A stretch of 64,000 nt of DNA, taken from NCBI GenBank assembly GCA_036384915.1, contig DASVLJ010000011.1, forward strand, positions 300,743 through 364,742. The letters run 5' to 3'. Within the stretch, counting starts at the first letter, position 1. Each line of letters begins with the position of its first letter. Under the pieces are notes generated by a model that searched no databases, was not told where the DNA came from, and was given only the letters and a program-made list of their open reading frames with translations. The translations under genes and the position numbers were made by a program. Shown piece by piece: positions 41,052 through 49,647 of this stretch. Source of the stretch: PKWO01 sp036384915 (GTDB lineage Bacteria; Pseudomonadota; Gammaproteobacteria; Burkholderiales; Burkholderiaceae_D).

Positions 41052-41690
41052 ATGGAATGGAGAATCGACGCCCAAGCCAAGGGCACAAGAATCATAGGCG
41101 GCCGACAGGCCAAAGAGCGGCGTGAATTGCTGAACGGCTTGATCGGCATAGCCGAGGAAGCCGGCTTCGAGGAAATCACTCTGCCCTCGGTCGAGCCGGC
41201 GCAAGTCTATACCGACAAGGCCGGCACGGAAATCCTGGGACAGATGTATGCCTTCCCGGACAAGAAAGGACGCGCGCTTTGCCTGCGCCCCGAAGGAACG
41301 GCCACCGTGCAACTGCTGGCAGACAAGCACTTCAAACGTTTGAAGGATGTCAGGCTGTGGTACTTCGAGCGCTGCTGGCGCTATGAGCAGCCGCAGGACG
41401 GACGCTACCGCGAATTCTTCCAGTTCGGCGTGGAAGTGTTGAATCCATCGAGCCCCGAAGTCCGTGAAGAACTGACGGCCTTGGCGGAGCGCATGGTTGC
41501 CTTGCGTACCGCGAACTATGAAGTGGCGCGCTCTGTAAAACGCGGGCTCGACTACTACACGGCGGACGGCTTTGAAATCGCGGCACCGGAGCTGGGTGCG
41601 CAAAAACAGATTGTCGGCGGCGGAACTTACAGGCAAGGCGTAGGCTTTGCCATCGGATTCGACCGCCTGATGTTATGCAAGAAAGGATGA
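41052..41690 (+). CDS. Mini histidyl-tRNA-synthetase-like protein (catalytic core only)
   Basis: 212 residues from ATG 41052 behind AGGAACC. Class II HisRS landmarks: LCLRPEGTATV (77-87), motif 2 LWYFERCWRYEQPQDGRYRE (102-121), the His-specific RGLDYYT (164-170), GGGTY and motif 3 GVGFAIGFDRLML. True HisRS has about 420 residues. Here the insertion domain between motif 2 and RGLDYY is reduced to about 40 residues and the C-terminal anticodon-binding domain is absent. It may still form His-AMP or bind His, but should not recognise tRNA in the normal way. It is the first gene of a three-gene unit behind a His-type attenuator. I do not know a described family of this size. Confidence 0.8.
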   Translation: MEWRIDAQAKGTRIIGGRQAKERRELLNGLIGIAEEAGFEEITLPSVEPAQVYTDKAGTEILGQMYAFPDKKGRALCLRPEGTATVQLLADKHFKRLKDVRLWYFERCWRYEQPQDGRYREFFQFGVEVLNPSSPEVREELTALAERMVALRTANYEVARSVKRGLDYYTADGFEIAAPELGAQKQIVGGGTYRQGVGFAIGFDRLMLCKKG

Positions 41691-41694
41691 AATC

Positions 41695-42039
41695 ATGACC
41701 CAAACCATCACCCTGTTCCGCCCCACCGGGCCGGAGGAATGGGAACTGGTCCAGCAAAGCGGTTGCCAGCGCTGGCCACCGCGTCTGCCGGAACAGCCTA
41801 TCTTTTACCCCGTGACCAACGAGCAATACGCCATCGAAATCGCACGCGACTGGAACGTCAAAGCCAGCGGCATAGGCTATGTCACGCGCTTCGAAGTCAA
41901 ACGGGAATTCATGAAGCGTTATCAAGTCCAAAAGGTCGGCGGAGACATCCATACGGAATGGTGGGTGCCGGCCGAAGAGCTTGAGGAATTGAACGACAAC
42001 ATCGTCGGGAAAATCGAGGTGGTCCATGCATTCCGCTAA
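41695..42039 (+). CDS. Small protein, probably ADP-ribosyltransferase-like
   Basis: 114 residues, four bp after the HisRS-like gene. The pattern TLFRPTGPEEWELVQQSG, then IFYPVTNEQYAIEIARDWN, then GYVTRFEV and WWVPAEELEELN follows the compact ART core: Arg on strand 1, a helix with a Tyr/Ala cluster, and a late Glu. Similar short proteins are, to my memory, labelled ADP-ribosylation/crystallin J1. It overlaps the macrodomain gene by 14 bp, and macrodomains remove or process ADP-ribose, which supports the assignment. It is much shorter than KptA/Tpt1 or DarT. The function is inference. Confidence 0.6.
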   Translation: MTQTITLFRPTGPEEWELVQQSGCQRWPPRLPEQPIFYPVTNEQYAIEIARDWNVKASGIGYVTRFEVKREFMKRYQVQKVGGDIHTEWWVPAEELEELNDNIVGKIEVVHAFR

Positions 42040-42541
42040 GCTGCATGCCTTGCAGGCCGACATCACGACGCTGGCGGTCGATGTCATCGTCAATGCCGCC
42101 AATTCTTCCCTATTAGGCGGGGGCGGCGTCGACGGTGCGATCCATCGCGCCGCCGGGCCGGAATTGCTGGACGAATGCCGCCTGCTGGGTGGCTGCAAGA
42201 CCGGCGACGCCAAGATCACCGGCGCCTATCGGTTGCCGGCCAGGCGTATCGTGCATACCGTCGGGCCGGTATGGCGCGGCGGCAACAGTGGCGAGGCGGA
42301 TCTGCTCGCCGCCTGCTATCGCCGCTCGCTCGAATTGACCCAAGTCAAAGGCTGGCGTTCGATCGCTTTTCCTGCGATCAGTACCGGTATCTATGGCTAT
42401 CCGGCGGAACCGGCGGCGGCCACTGCCGTGGCCACCGTCAAGGCAGCCTTGCATGACGGCAGCACCATCGAAGAAGCCGTGTTCTGCTGCTTTTCCTCCG
42501 TCGACCTGGCCATCTACCGGCAAGCTCTCGCCACACACTGA
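42026..42541 (+). CDS. Macrodomain hydrolase (YmdB-like, ADP-ribose processing)
   Basis: 171 residues, one macrodomain. The ADP-ribose-binding loops are VDVIVNAANSSLLGGGGVDG (about 19-38), with catalytic-type Asn and Asp/Gly-rich loop, and FPAISTGIYGYP (about 112-123). Relatives deacetylate O-acetyl-ADP-ribose, remove ADP-ribose from proteins or nucleic acids, or act on ADP-ribose-1''-phosphate. Its ATG lies inside the preceding gene, so the two are translated together. In DarTG systems a macrodomain counteracts an ADP-ribosyltransferase; here that role is a hypothesis. Confidence 0.9.
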   Translation: MHSAKLHALQADITTLAVDVIVNAANSSLLGGGGVDGAIHRAAGPELLDECRLLGGCKTGDAKITGAYRLPARRIVHTVGPVWRGGNSGEADLLAACYRRSLELTQVKGWRSIAFPAISTGIYGYPAEPAAATAVATVKAALHDGSTIEEAVFCCFSSVDLAIYRQALATH

Positions 42542-42606
42542 GCTGGCCGCGCGGCTGTGTCTGCTACACTCACGCTCATCACATGCATTCTTGGGCGAAC
42601 TCCTCC

Positions 42607-43167
42607 ATGGCAAAACTGAATCTGGGTTGCGGGCAAAATCTGATGGAAGGCTATATCAATGTCGACAAGTTCGACTCTTTCTCTCCCGAAGTCGTATGGG
42701 ATCTCGAAGCGACTCCCTGGCCCTTCGAATCGAACTTTGCCGACGAGATCATGATGTACCACGTGCTGGAGCATCTGGGCGCGCAAACCGACGTGTTCTT
42801 CAACGTCATGAAGGAGCTATACCGCGTATGTGCGCCGAACGGCATTGTCCGCATCGCCGTGCCGCATCCGCGCAGCGATGGTTTTACGGGGGACCCGACC
42901 CATGTCCGCCCCATCACCGAGCAAGTTCTCTCTCTATTTTCCAAAGCAAATAATCGGGAATGGAAAGAATTGGGATGGCCCAACACCCCACTAGGCATCT
43001 ATCTCGATATCGATTTCGAGATAGTCAACGCGACCATCAACCTGATGCCGCATTGGTGGCAAAAGTTCCAGGATGGCCAATTGAGCAATGAAGAATTCGA
43101 ATTCGCCAAACAAACCTACTTCAACGTCGTCAGCGAGATAAAGCTTGATTTGCGCGCGGTCAAGTAG
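42607..43167 (+). CDS. Small class I SAM-dependent methyltransferase
   Basis: 186 residues from MAKLNLGCGQNLMEGYINVD; an upstream in-frame ATG (42583) is possible. SAM motif I is LNLGCGQ and the acidic residue after strand 2 is VDKFD. The post-II segment EIMMYHVLEHL and VMKELYRVCAPNGIVRIAVPHP match methyltransferases found in glycan or lipid loci. The long C-terminal part (NATINLMPHWWQKF) is specific to this type. It follows the macrodomain gene by 65 bp and might be cotranscribed; no acceptor is evident. Confidence 0.8.
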   Translation: MAKLNLGCGQNLMEGYINVDKFDSFSPEVVWDLEATPWPFESNFADEIMMYHVLEHLGAQTDVFFNVMKELYRVCAPNGIVRIAVPHPRSDGFTGDPTHVRPITEQVLSLFSKANNREWKELGWPNTPLGIYLDIDFEIVNATINLMPHWWQKFQDGQLSNEEFEFAKQTYFNVVSEIKLDLRAVK

Positions 43168-43272
43168 GCCGTTACAATCTGCGCGGGGAACAATATAGGG
43201 AAAGGTCTTGCCACCAAACGAGCGGACATCGAGAGCCGCATGGCAAATTCTTCGGCCGGAACCGGATTCGCC

Positions 43273-44382
43273 ATGATCGCGCTCAAATTTCCATTTTCTG
43301 CTTTATTGCTTATCCTTACCGCCGGCCCGCTGCTGTCGGCCTGCGGGGGCGGCGGGGCCGCTTCCAATACGTCGGGCGGCGCCACTTCCAGCGGCAGTTC
43401 GGGAAGTTCCGGCGGCGGTAGTTCCGGAAGCTCGGGAGGTTCGGGCAACGGCGCTTTCGTCTACGGCAGCATGAAGAACGCCGGCCTGGGCGCCGGTGCC
43501 AGTTTGAACGGCGCCATCCCCTTCCCGGCCGACAATACCTGGAACACCGACGTTTCCCAGGCTCCGGTCGACCCGCACTCGAACAACCTGATCGCCAGCA
43601 TAGGACTGTCGCGCGGCCTGCATCCGGACTTCGGTTCCGGCCTCTATGCCGGTGCGCCGATCGGCATCCCCTACGTCGTGGTCAGCTCCTCGCAAGCCAT
43701 GGTGCCGATCAACTTCATCGCCTACGGCGACGAGAGCGATGCCGGGCCCTACCCCATTCCCGCCAATGCGCCCATCGAAGGCCAGATGGCCGACGGCTCG
43801 GCCTTTGGCGGCGACCGGCACGTGATCGTGATCGACCGCGACACGAACCGGCTGTACGAAATGGACAATGCCTTCCCGCAAAGCGACGGCAGTTGGCAAG
43901 CCGATAGCGGCGCCGTGTTCCATCTCGATTCTGACAACGTGCGCCCCACCGCACAGGCCGGCTGGACCAGCGCCGACGCGGCCGGCTTGCCGATTTTCCC
44001 CGGCCTGGCACGCTACGATGAAGTCGCCGCCGGCAAGATACCGCACGCCCTGCGCTTTACCGTACAAAGCACGCGCCAGGCTTATGTGCCTCCGGCCAAT
44101 CACTGGGCGTCGTCATCGACCAATGCCGATTTGCCGCCCATGGGCATGCGTGTGCGCTTGAAGTCGTCCTTTGCGATCCCCAGCAGCTTCAGCCACGACA
44201 GCCAGGTGATTCTGCAGGCGCTGAAGACCTACGGCATGATTGTGGCCGACAACGGTTCGAGCTGGTATATCAGCGGTGCGCCTGACTCGCGCTGGAACAA
44301 TGACAGCCTGGTAAGCGAGCTCGGCAGCGTGAAGGGATCGGATTTCGAGGTGGTGCAGATGACGGGGCTGGTGGGCCCGTAA
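43273..44382 (+). CDS. Secreted lipoprotein of unknown function
   Basis: 369 residues from MIALKFPFSALLLILTAG; ATG 43240 would add 11 residues. A lipobox LLSAC puts the lipidated Cys at residue 24. A Gly/Ser-only linker (about 25-65) suggests a flexible stalk on the membrane. The globular domain of about 300 residues (FPADNTWNTDVSQAPVDPHS, HVIVIDRDTNRLYEMDNAF, MGMRVRLKSSF, LKTYGMIVADNG) is a beta-rich extracellular fold that I cannot name. It is convergent with the adenylate cyclase gene, three bp apart. Confidence 0.7.
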   Translation: MIALKFPFSALLLILTAGPLLSACGGGGAASNTSGGATSSGSSGSSGGGSSGSSGGSGNGAFVYGSMKNAGLGAGASLNGAIPFPADNTWNTDVSQAPVDPHSNNLIASIGLSRGLHPDFGSGLYAGAPIGIPYVVVSSSQAMVPINFIAYGDESDAGPYPIPANAPIEGQMADGSAFGGDRHVIVIDRDTNRLYEMDNAFPQSDGSWQADSGAVFHLDSDNVRPTAQAGWTSADAAGLPIFPGLARYDEVAAGKIPHALRFTVQSTRQAYVPPANHWASSSTNADLPPMGMRVRLKSSFAIPSSFSHDSQVILQALKTYGMIVADNGSSWYISGAPDSRWNNDSLVSELGSVKGSDFEVVQMTGLVGP

Positions 44383-44385
44383 CGG

Positions 44386-46620
44386 CTACTTGGTCTTGAA
44401 GGTGGTGACGCCATCCCAATCCGGCCCGGGCGGGTTGGCGCGAAATTCTTCAATGCTCTCGAGGAAGATGTCGTACAGCCACTCGTCGGGATATTCGTCA
44501 TATAGTTCGCGCAGTATGGCTTCCGCCTTGTCCCACTTCTGTTCGCGATACAGATGCAAGGCTTCGTGCCAGCGCGCCAAGGTGCGGCGCATGGCGGGAT
44601 CGAGTTCCGATTCGAGGCAGATCGGTTCGTAGATCGCCACCGGCTCGTTCTTCCCCTTGGGCCGCACGCGGTCCAGTTCGCGATAGGCAAATTGCGGCGC
44701 GGCGCGCATGGTTTCCTCGCCGACCGCAAGACTGACGCCATATTCCTTGGTCAAGCCTTCAAGACGGCTCGCCAGGTTGACCGGGTCCCCCATCACCGTA
44801 TAGGCACGGCGGATCTTCGAGCCCATGTCGCCCACGCGCACTTCGCCCGTATTGACGCCTATGCCTATCTTCAAGGGCGGCCAGCCGCGCTCGATGTATT
44901 CCTGGTTCAGCCGTTTCGCCGTCTTCAGCATCTGCAGCGCGGACGCCACGGCTCGCGCGGCATGGTCTTCCAGCGCCACCGGTGCGCCCCAGAACGCCAT
45001 CACGCAGTCGCCGATGTATTTATCGAGCGTGCCCCGGTTGCCGCGTATGTCTTCCGACACGTCGGTAAGATAGCGGTTGATGTATTCGCGCAGCGTGTTC
45101 GCTTCCAGGCTTTCCGAAATGGTGGTGAAGTTGCGCACATCGGCGAACATGGTGGTGATGGCGCGTTTCTCGCCCTCCATGTTGTAGTTCTCCGGATCTT
45201 CCGCCATGACTTCGACCAACTCGGGCGCAACGTATTCGCCGAACAGGTTGGTGATCGCCCTGCCCTTGCGGAATTCGAACCAATAGCCCCAGGCCACGTT
45301 GAAGACGAACAAGCTCAGCATCAACACCAGCACCATCGCCACCGGCAGGACCATATTGCCGCTTCGATACAGCCAGAAATTGAACCAGACGACGGCGACG
45401 CCCGCGACCGCGGTGAACAATATGGAAGGCAAGGGTTTGAGAAAGCTGAGGGCGACGATCAGCGTCAGCCCCACGGACAGTATCTGCAATACGTCGAACA
45501 CCTCGGCAAATTCGGGACGCTGCTTGAACTTGCCGTCAAGGATGGAAGAAATGATGTTCGCATGCGCCTCGACGCCGGGATACTCGGGATTCATCGGCGT
45601 AGCCCGCAAGTCGTTGATGCCGGGCGCCGTCGTACCGATCAGCACGATCTTGTTGGCCAGGTCCTGGAAATCGACACGCTTGTGCAAAACATCGGTCGCC
45701 GACAGGTAACGGAACCCTCCCCCATGCGGCCCGCCGGTGCCGCGGTAGTCGATCTGCACCTTGAGAAAATCCTCCACCGGCACACGATGCGGCTCGGGTT
45801 TGCTGTCGAGCAGCAAGGAATCGAGCACCCCGTAATCGCGCGCGGAATGCGCGAGAAAGACCGGCGCGACGGTGTCGGCCTTGAGCGCGATGCGAGCCGT
45901 TGCAAGGCCAAGCGATTCGTAATAGCGGTCGTCAATACGGCCCAGCAACAAGGTCGAACGCAAAATGCCGTCCGGGTCGAGGTCGGCATTGAAAAACCCG
46001 CCGGCACGCGCCGCAGATTGCAGTTCGGCAATGTTGGCATCGTAGCCCTTGAACGAGATCGCATCGAGACGCCGCCCGTTCAAGTCCGAAGCGGAAAACG
46101 CCGGCGCAGGCAGCACGCCTTTTTTTTGCTCCGGCGAGAGGTAGTAACCCAAGACCACCGGCTTGCCCTTGATCGCCTTGGCGAAACGCTGGTCGTAATC
46201 CAGTTGCGGCTTCAGTTCGGCGAGCTTGCGTTCAAACCCGGGAACATCCTTCAATTCGGTCTTGCCCAAGGATTCGAGCGTGGTGTAGCCTGAACTCAAG
46301 TCGGGCTCGGAGAACTGGATGTCGAAGCCGACCGCGCGCACCTGGTAATAGTCGGTCAGATTATCGATGATGTCGGCAAAGACATTGCGGCTCCAGGGCC
46401 AGCGGCCGATTTCATTAAGGCTTTTTTCATCGATATCGACAATCACCACGCGCGATTCCAGTTTGGGCTGCTGCACGCGCACGCGCAAATCGTAGAAAAA
46501 GATATCGAGACGGTCGAGGGTGTTGCTGGGCAGGATCTCCATGGCATGGGCACATGCCAGCAGGATCAGGAACAAGCCGATTCCCCAGCGCGCGCCGAAC
46601 TTGGTCAATAACTTACGCAA
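44386..46620 (-). CDS. CHASE2-domain class III adenylate cyclase
   Basis: 744 residues. An N-terminal helix (12-26), a periplasmic CHASE2 sensor (about 35-365) and three helices (about 376-445) precede a class III cyclase (about 480-660). Metal ligands are D494 (MFADVRNFT) and D538 (KYIGDCVMAFWG). K534 and D612 (VMGDPVNLASRL) specify adenine, and N615 and R619 are the transition-state pair. All are present, so it should make cAMP. A TPR-like tail ends the protein. It is the last gene of a minus-strand unit with the HD-GYP protein (24 bp upstream) and probably the phosphodiesterase-like gene. Confidence 0.93.
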   Translation of the reverse strand: MRKLLTKFGARWGIGLFLILLACAHAMEILPSNTLDRLDIFFYDLRVRVQQPKLESRVVIVDIDEKSLNEIGRWPWSRNVFADIIDNLTDYYQVRAVGFDIQFSEPDLSSGYTTLESLGKTELKDVPGFERKLAELKPQLDYDQRFAKAIKGKPVVLGYYLSPEQKKGVLPAPAFSASDLNGRRLDAISFKGYDANIAELQSAARAGGFFNADLDPDGILRSTLLLGRIDDRYYESLGLATARIALKADTVAPVFLAHSARDYGVLDSLLLDSKPEPHRVPVEDFLKVQIDYRGTGGPHGGGFRYLSATDVLHKRVDFQDLANKIVLIGTTAPGINDLRATPMNPEYPGVEAHANIISSILDGKFKQRPEFAEVFDVLQILSVGLTLIVALSFLKPLPSILFTAVAGVAVVWFNFWLYRSGNMVLPVAMVLVLMLSLFVFNVAWGYWFEFRKGRAITNLFGEYVAPELVEVMAEDPENYNMEGEKRAITTMFADVRNFTTISESLEANTLREYINRYLTDVSEDIRGNRGTLDKYIGDCVMAFWGAPVALEDHAARAVASALQMLKTAKRLNQEYIERGWPPLKIGIGVNTGEVRVGDMGSKIRRAYTVMGDPVNLASRLEGLTKEYGVSLAVGEETMRAAPQFAYRELDRVRPKGKNEPVAIYEPICLESELDPAMRRTLARWHEALHLYREQKWDKAEAILRELYDEYPDEWLYDIFLESIEEFRANPPGPDWDGVTTFKTK

Positions 46621-46644
46621 AACGCCCCCTTGTTTGCATTCTTC

Positions 46645-48264
46645 TTACGGCACGTAGCCTGGTATCTTGCTCTCGTCGACTTCATCGATCTGCGCCGGGT
46701 CCATGAATTTTTCGGCATAGCGCAGATAGACCTTTTCGCGCACGAACACGTCGAACAGATCGGGGTCGATGTGGTTGCGTTCCTTGAAGCCGCCCAAGAT
46801 ACGCAACGATTCGGAGAGGCTCTTGCCGGTCTTGTAGGGCCGGTCCTTGGCGGTGAGGGCTTCGAAGATGTCGGCAATGGCCATCATGCGCGCCTGGATC
46901 GACATGTCGTCGCGCTTCAAGCCGCGCGGATAGCCCGTGCCGTCCATCTTCTCATGGTGCCCGCCGGCATATTCCGGTACGCGCTCCAGGTGCTTGGGCC
47001 AGGGCAGCGATTCGAGCATGCGAATCGTCACCGAAATATGGTTGTTGATGATCTGGCGCTCTTCCTGGGTCAAGGTGCCGGCGCGTATGGTGAGATTGGC
47101 GGTCTCGTCCTCGTCGAGGAAATCGCGTTCGGCACCGTCGACGCCGCGCCAGCGATAAGCGGCGATGCTGCGCACGCGCTCCTGGTCTTCGGGCTTCATG
47201 CCCTCGCCGCCGATATTCGATTTGCGCAGGAACTCGCGGTCGCTGTCGTAGCGCGCGCACTCCTCGGCCAATTCGCGTTCGATCGCCGCACGGTCGGCAC
47301 CGGGCTCCATCTGGCGTTTCAAGGCGCGAATTTCGGCATCGCGCTTCAAGACTTCGAAACGCGTGTCGACGTTGTGGATGCGATCGTAGAGAGTTTGCAG
47401 CTTGGTCGACTTTTCCACCACATGCACCGGCGTGGTGATCTTGCCGCAATCATGCAACAGGCCGGCAATCCAGAGTTCGCGCCGGTCGCGCTGCGTCATG
47501 CGGAAATCCGCCAGCGGCCCCTGCTCGGTCTGGTGCGCCGCCTCGGCCAGCAGCATGGTCAATTCCGGCACATGCTGGCAATGGCGGCCGGTATTGGGCG
47601 ATTTTTCGTCGATGCCGATGTTGATCAGGTTGACGAAAGACTCGAACAGGTTTTCCAGCAGCTTGATCAACTCCTGGTTGGTCACCGCGATCGCCGCCTG
47701 GGAAGCCAGGGCTTCGATGAAACGCTGGTCCGTGCCGGAAAACGGCCGCACTTTACCGGTGGCCGGGTCCTTGGCATTGATCAGTTGCAGCACCCCGATC
47801 AATTCGCCCTCGTGATTCTGCATCGGCACGGTCAGGAGCGATTCGGAATGGTAATTGAAGTTCTGGTCGAACTTGCGCATTCCGGAAAAGTTGAACACGT
47901 CTACCTTGTAGACGTCCTGGAAGTTCAGCGACTGCCCGGTATTGGCGGCGAATGCGGCCACCGCGCTGAGGTTTTTTTCGCCATTCTCGTCGACCAGGGG
48001 GATGTTGGGGATATTGATCGGCTGGCCGCCCTTGCCGCCCTGGTAAAGCTTGAGCGTGTCATTGAGCGAAATGTTGAAGCACAGGCTTCTCTTGTCCGGG
48101 GAGACGCTATAGAGGGTGCCGCCGTCGGCATGGGTCATGCGCTTGGCGGTATTGAGAATCCGCTCCAGCAGCAAGGGAATGTCGTGATTGGAGGATAGCT
48201 CGACGCTCAGCTCCGTGAGCTGGTCCAGCCTTTGCACCACCTCCTGAAAACTACCTTCGCTCAT
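46645..48264 (-). CDS. GAF / HD-GYP phosphodiesterase
   Basis: 539 residues, cytoplasmic. The GAF domain covers about 20-195 (HADGGTLYSVSPD, LTVPMQNHEGELIGVLQLIN). The HD-GYP domain follows with H271/D272 in AGLLHDCGK and the signature HHEKMDGTGYPRGL near residue 435. The HD domain has a large insertion of about 100 charged residues (about 290-390) between these motifs. HD-GYP proteins degrade c-di-GMP or related cyclic dinucleotides. The gene is cotranscribed with the CHASE2 cyclase, so cAMP binding by its GAF domain is an attractive but untested idea. Confidence 0.92.
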   Translation of the reverse strand: MSEGSFQEVVQRLDQLTELSVELSSNHDIPLLLERILNTAKRMTHADGGTLYSVSPDKRSLCFNISLNDTLKLYQGGKGGQPINIPNIPLVDENGEKNLSAVAAFAANTGQSLNFQDVYKVDVFNFSGMRKFDQNFNYHSESLLTVPMQNHEGELIGVLQLINAKDPATGKVRPFSGTDQRFIEALASQAAIAVTNQELIKLLENLFESFVNLINIGIDEKSPNTGRHCQHVPELTMLLAEAAHQTEQGPLADFRMTQRDRRELWIAGLLHDCGKITTPVHVVEKSTKLQTLYDRIHNVDTRFEVLKRDAEIRALKRQMEPGADRAAIERELAEECARYDSDREFLRKSNIGGEGMKPEDQERVRSIAAYRWRGVDGAERDFLDEDETANLTIRAGTLTQEERQIINNHISVTIRMLESLPWPKHLERVPEYAGGHHEKMDGTGYPRGLKRDDMSIQARMMAIADIFEALTAKDRPYKTGKSLSESLRILGGFKERNHIDPDLFDVFVREKVYLRYAEKFMDPAQIDEVDESKIPGYVP

Positions 48265-48423
48265 GGCCCCCTCATGGTCGAACCCCGGAATTACGCGATC
48301 GCGGCCGGGAAGTTAGACGGGGATCGCGCATGTTATGTTGCCGCGTAGCAGCAATTTCCTATCGTATCAGAAGCCACAGCGAACCCGCCATATTTCCCTG
48401 TCCGACATCCCTCCGTCCGCAGG

Positions 48424-49191
48424 TTAAAACTCGAAGGTATCCCCGCAAGACAGCGCCGCAAAGCGCCGGCCGCCGGCATCGCTCTGCAACTCCTGCATGA
48501 TCGTCTCTTCCTGGCCCGGCTTCAAGTGGTAGATGAGGAAATCGGTCGAGTGCGGCATGGCTTTGATGTCTTCGACCAGCGAGCGCGGGCAAAAATGTCC
48601 GGAAACTTCCGCCAGCTCGAAATCGGCATTGGTAAACGAGCAGTCGACGATCACATGCCGCAGCATGGATTCATGGCGCATCTTGGCCCACAGGCTCGAG
48701 GTGGTCGACATGTCGCCCGTGAACAAGAAGCCCGACTTGTTGTTGTGCACCCAGTAGCCGACCGCATCGACCGAATGGTTCACCGTATTGGCCGTGATGA
48801 CGCGCTCGCCCAGCACCACCGGTACGCCATGCTTCAAGGGTTCCCAGCGCAGCACGGGGTCGTCCGCGGTCGGGATCGTGGTGAAGTCGGGCCAGATCAT
48901 CCAGTTGAAGAAATGGCTTTTGAGCGTAGCGATGACTTTGTCGGTCGCGTGTATCGTTACAGGGCCCGCGCGCTTGCCGAGGACAGCATCGGCCAGCAAA
49001 GCCAGGCCGGCGATATGATCGAGGTGGCTGTGCGTGATGAAGACATGGTCGACTTTGGCCAACTGCTCGATGTCGAGCGTGGTCGCGCCGGTGCCCGCGT
49101 CGAGCAGGATGTCCTCATCGACCCGCAGGCAGGTGGTCAATCTTTCGCGGCCGCCTATCCCGCCGGCACAACCCAGAACCTGTAGCTTCAT
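48424..49191 (-). CDS. Metallo-beta-lactamase-fold protein, class II cyclic-nucleotide phosphodiesterase-like
   Basis: 255 residues. The metal-site motif is HSHLDHIAGL, which is the signature form of class II 3',5'-cAMP phosphodiesterases (HxHLDHxxG) rather than the HxHxDH form with Ala/Gly of generic lactamases. Further sites are NHSVDAVGYWV, LFTGDMSTT, DCSF and the late YHLKPG. It lies upstream of the HD-GYP and adenylate cyclase genes in the same direction (159 bp gap), which fits a cAMP-degrading enzyme paired with its synthase. It has no signal peptide, so it is cytoplasmic. Confidence 0.8.
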   Translation of the reverse strand: MKLQVLGCAGGIGGRERLTTCLRVDEDILLDAGTGATTLDIEQLAKVDHVFITHSHLDHIAGLALLADAVLGKRAGPVTIHATDKVIATLKSHFFNWMIWPDFTTIPTADDPVLRWEPLKHGVPVVLGERVITANTVNHSVDAVGYWVHNNKSGFLFTGDMSTTSSLWAKMRHESMLRHVIVDCSFTNADFELAEVSGHFCPRSLVEDIKAMPHSTDFLIYHLKPGQEETIMQELQSDAGGRRFAALSCGDTFEF

Positions 49192-49647
49192 TGCGCGGCA
49201 CTCAATGACTTCGTGCTATTGATCATGACGGTCCCCTGAAAAACAGACGACAACGTCGCCGAGTCCGTGGCGCGCGCGGAAAAGCTGGACGGTGAAAAAT
49301 CCTCCCAGCGCATGCTGTGCGCCCTATTGTTGCTTTTTTTTACTCTACGGCCTATGGTAGTCCAGTTTTGGCGCATCAGGCAACTTTTTGACAACACGCG
49401 GCGGCGCGATTTGCAACGCTTTGTAGGCGCGACAAAGTCCCGATGCAAACCCGCTTTCCCCTATGGAGACAAGCGACAACACGGAAATTCGGCCGAAATG
49501 CTGAAGCGGCCGAAGCGGTAATATTCACGTTCGTGCCATACCGTTTTTTATTGGCCGGCAATCATCAAATCCGCACCGCGCCGTGATACATTTTTGTTAT
49601 TCGAGCCACAGCGATTGGCTCCGCGCAGCCAACATGGATATCCCAAA
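49192..49647. other. Divergent intergenic region before the GAF-ATPase gene
   Basis: 456 bp with no gene I can support. Open frames here lack ribosome sites and protein-like composition. It holds the promoters of the phosphodiesterase-like and ATPase genes; several A/T runs (around 49330, 49525 and 49590) are candidates but none is a clear match. Confidence 0.5.

Noticed and set aside
49267..49521. Small plus-strand frame before the GAF-ATPase gene
   Set aside because: No ribosome site, basic low-information sequence, and it sits in a promoter region.
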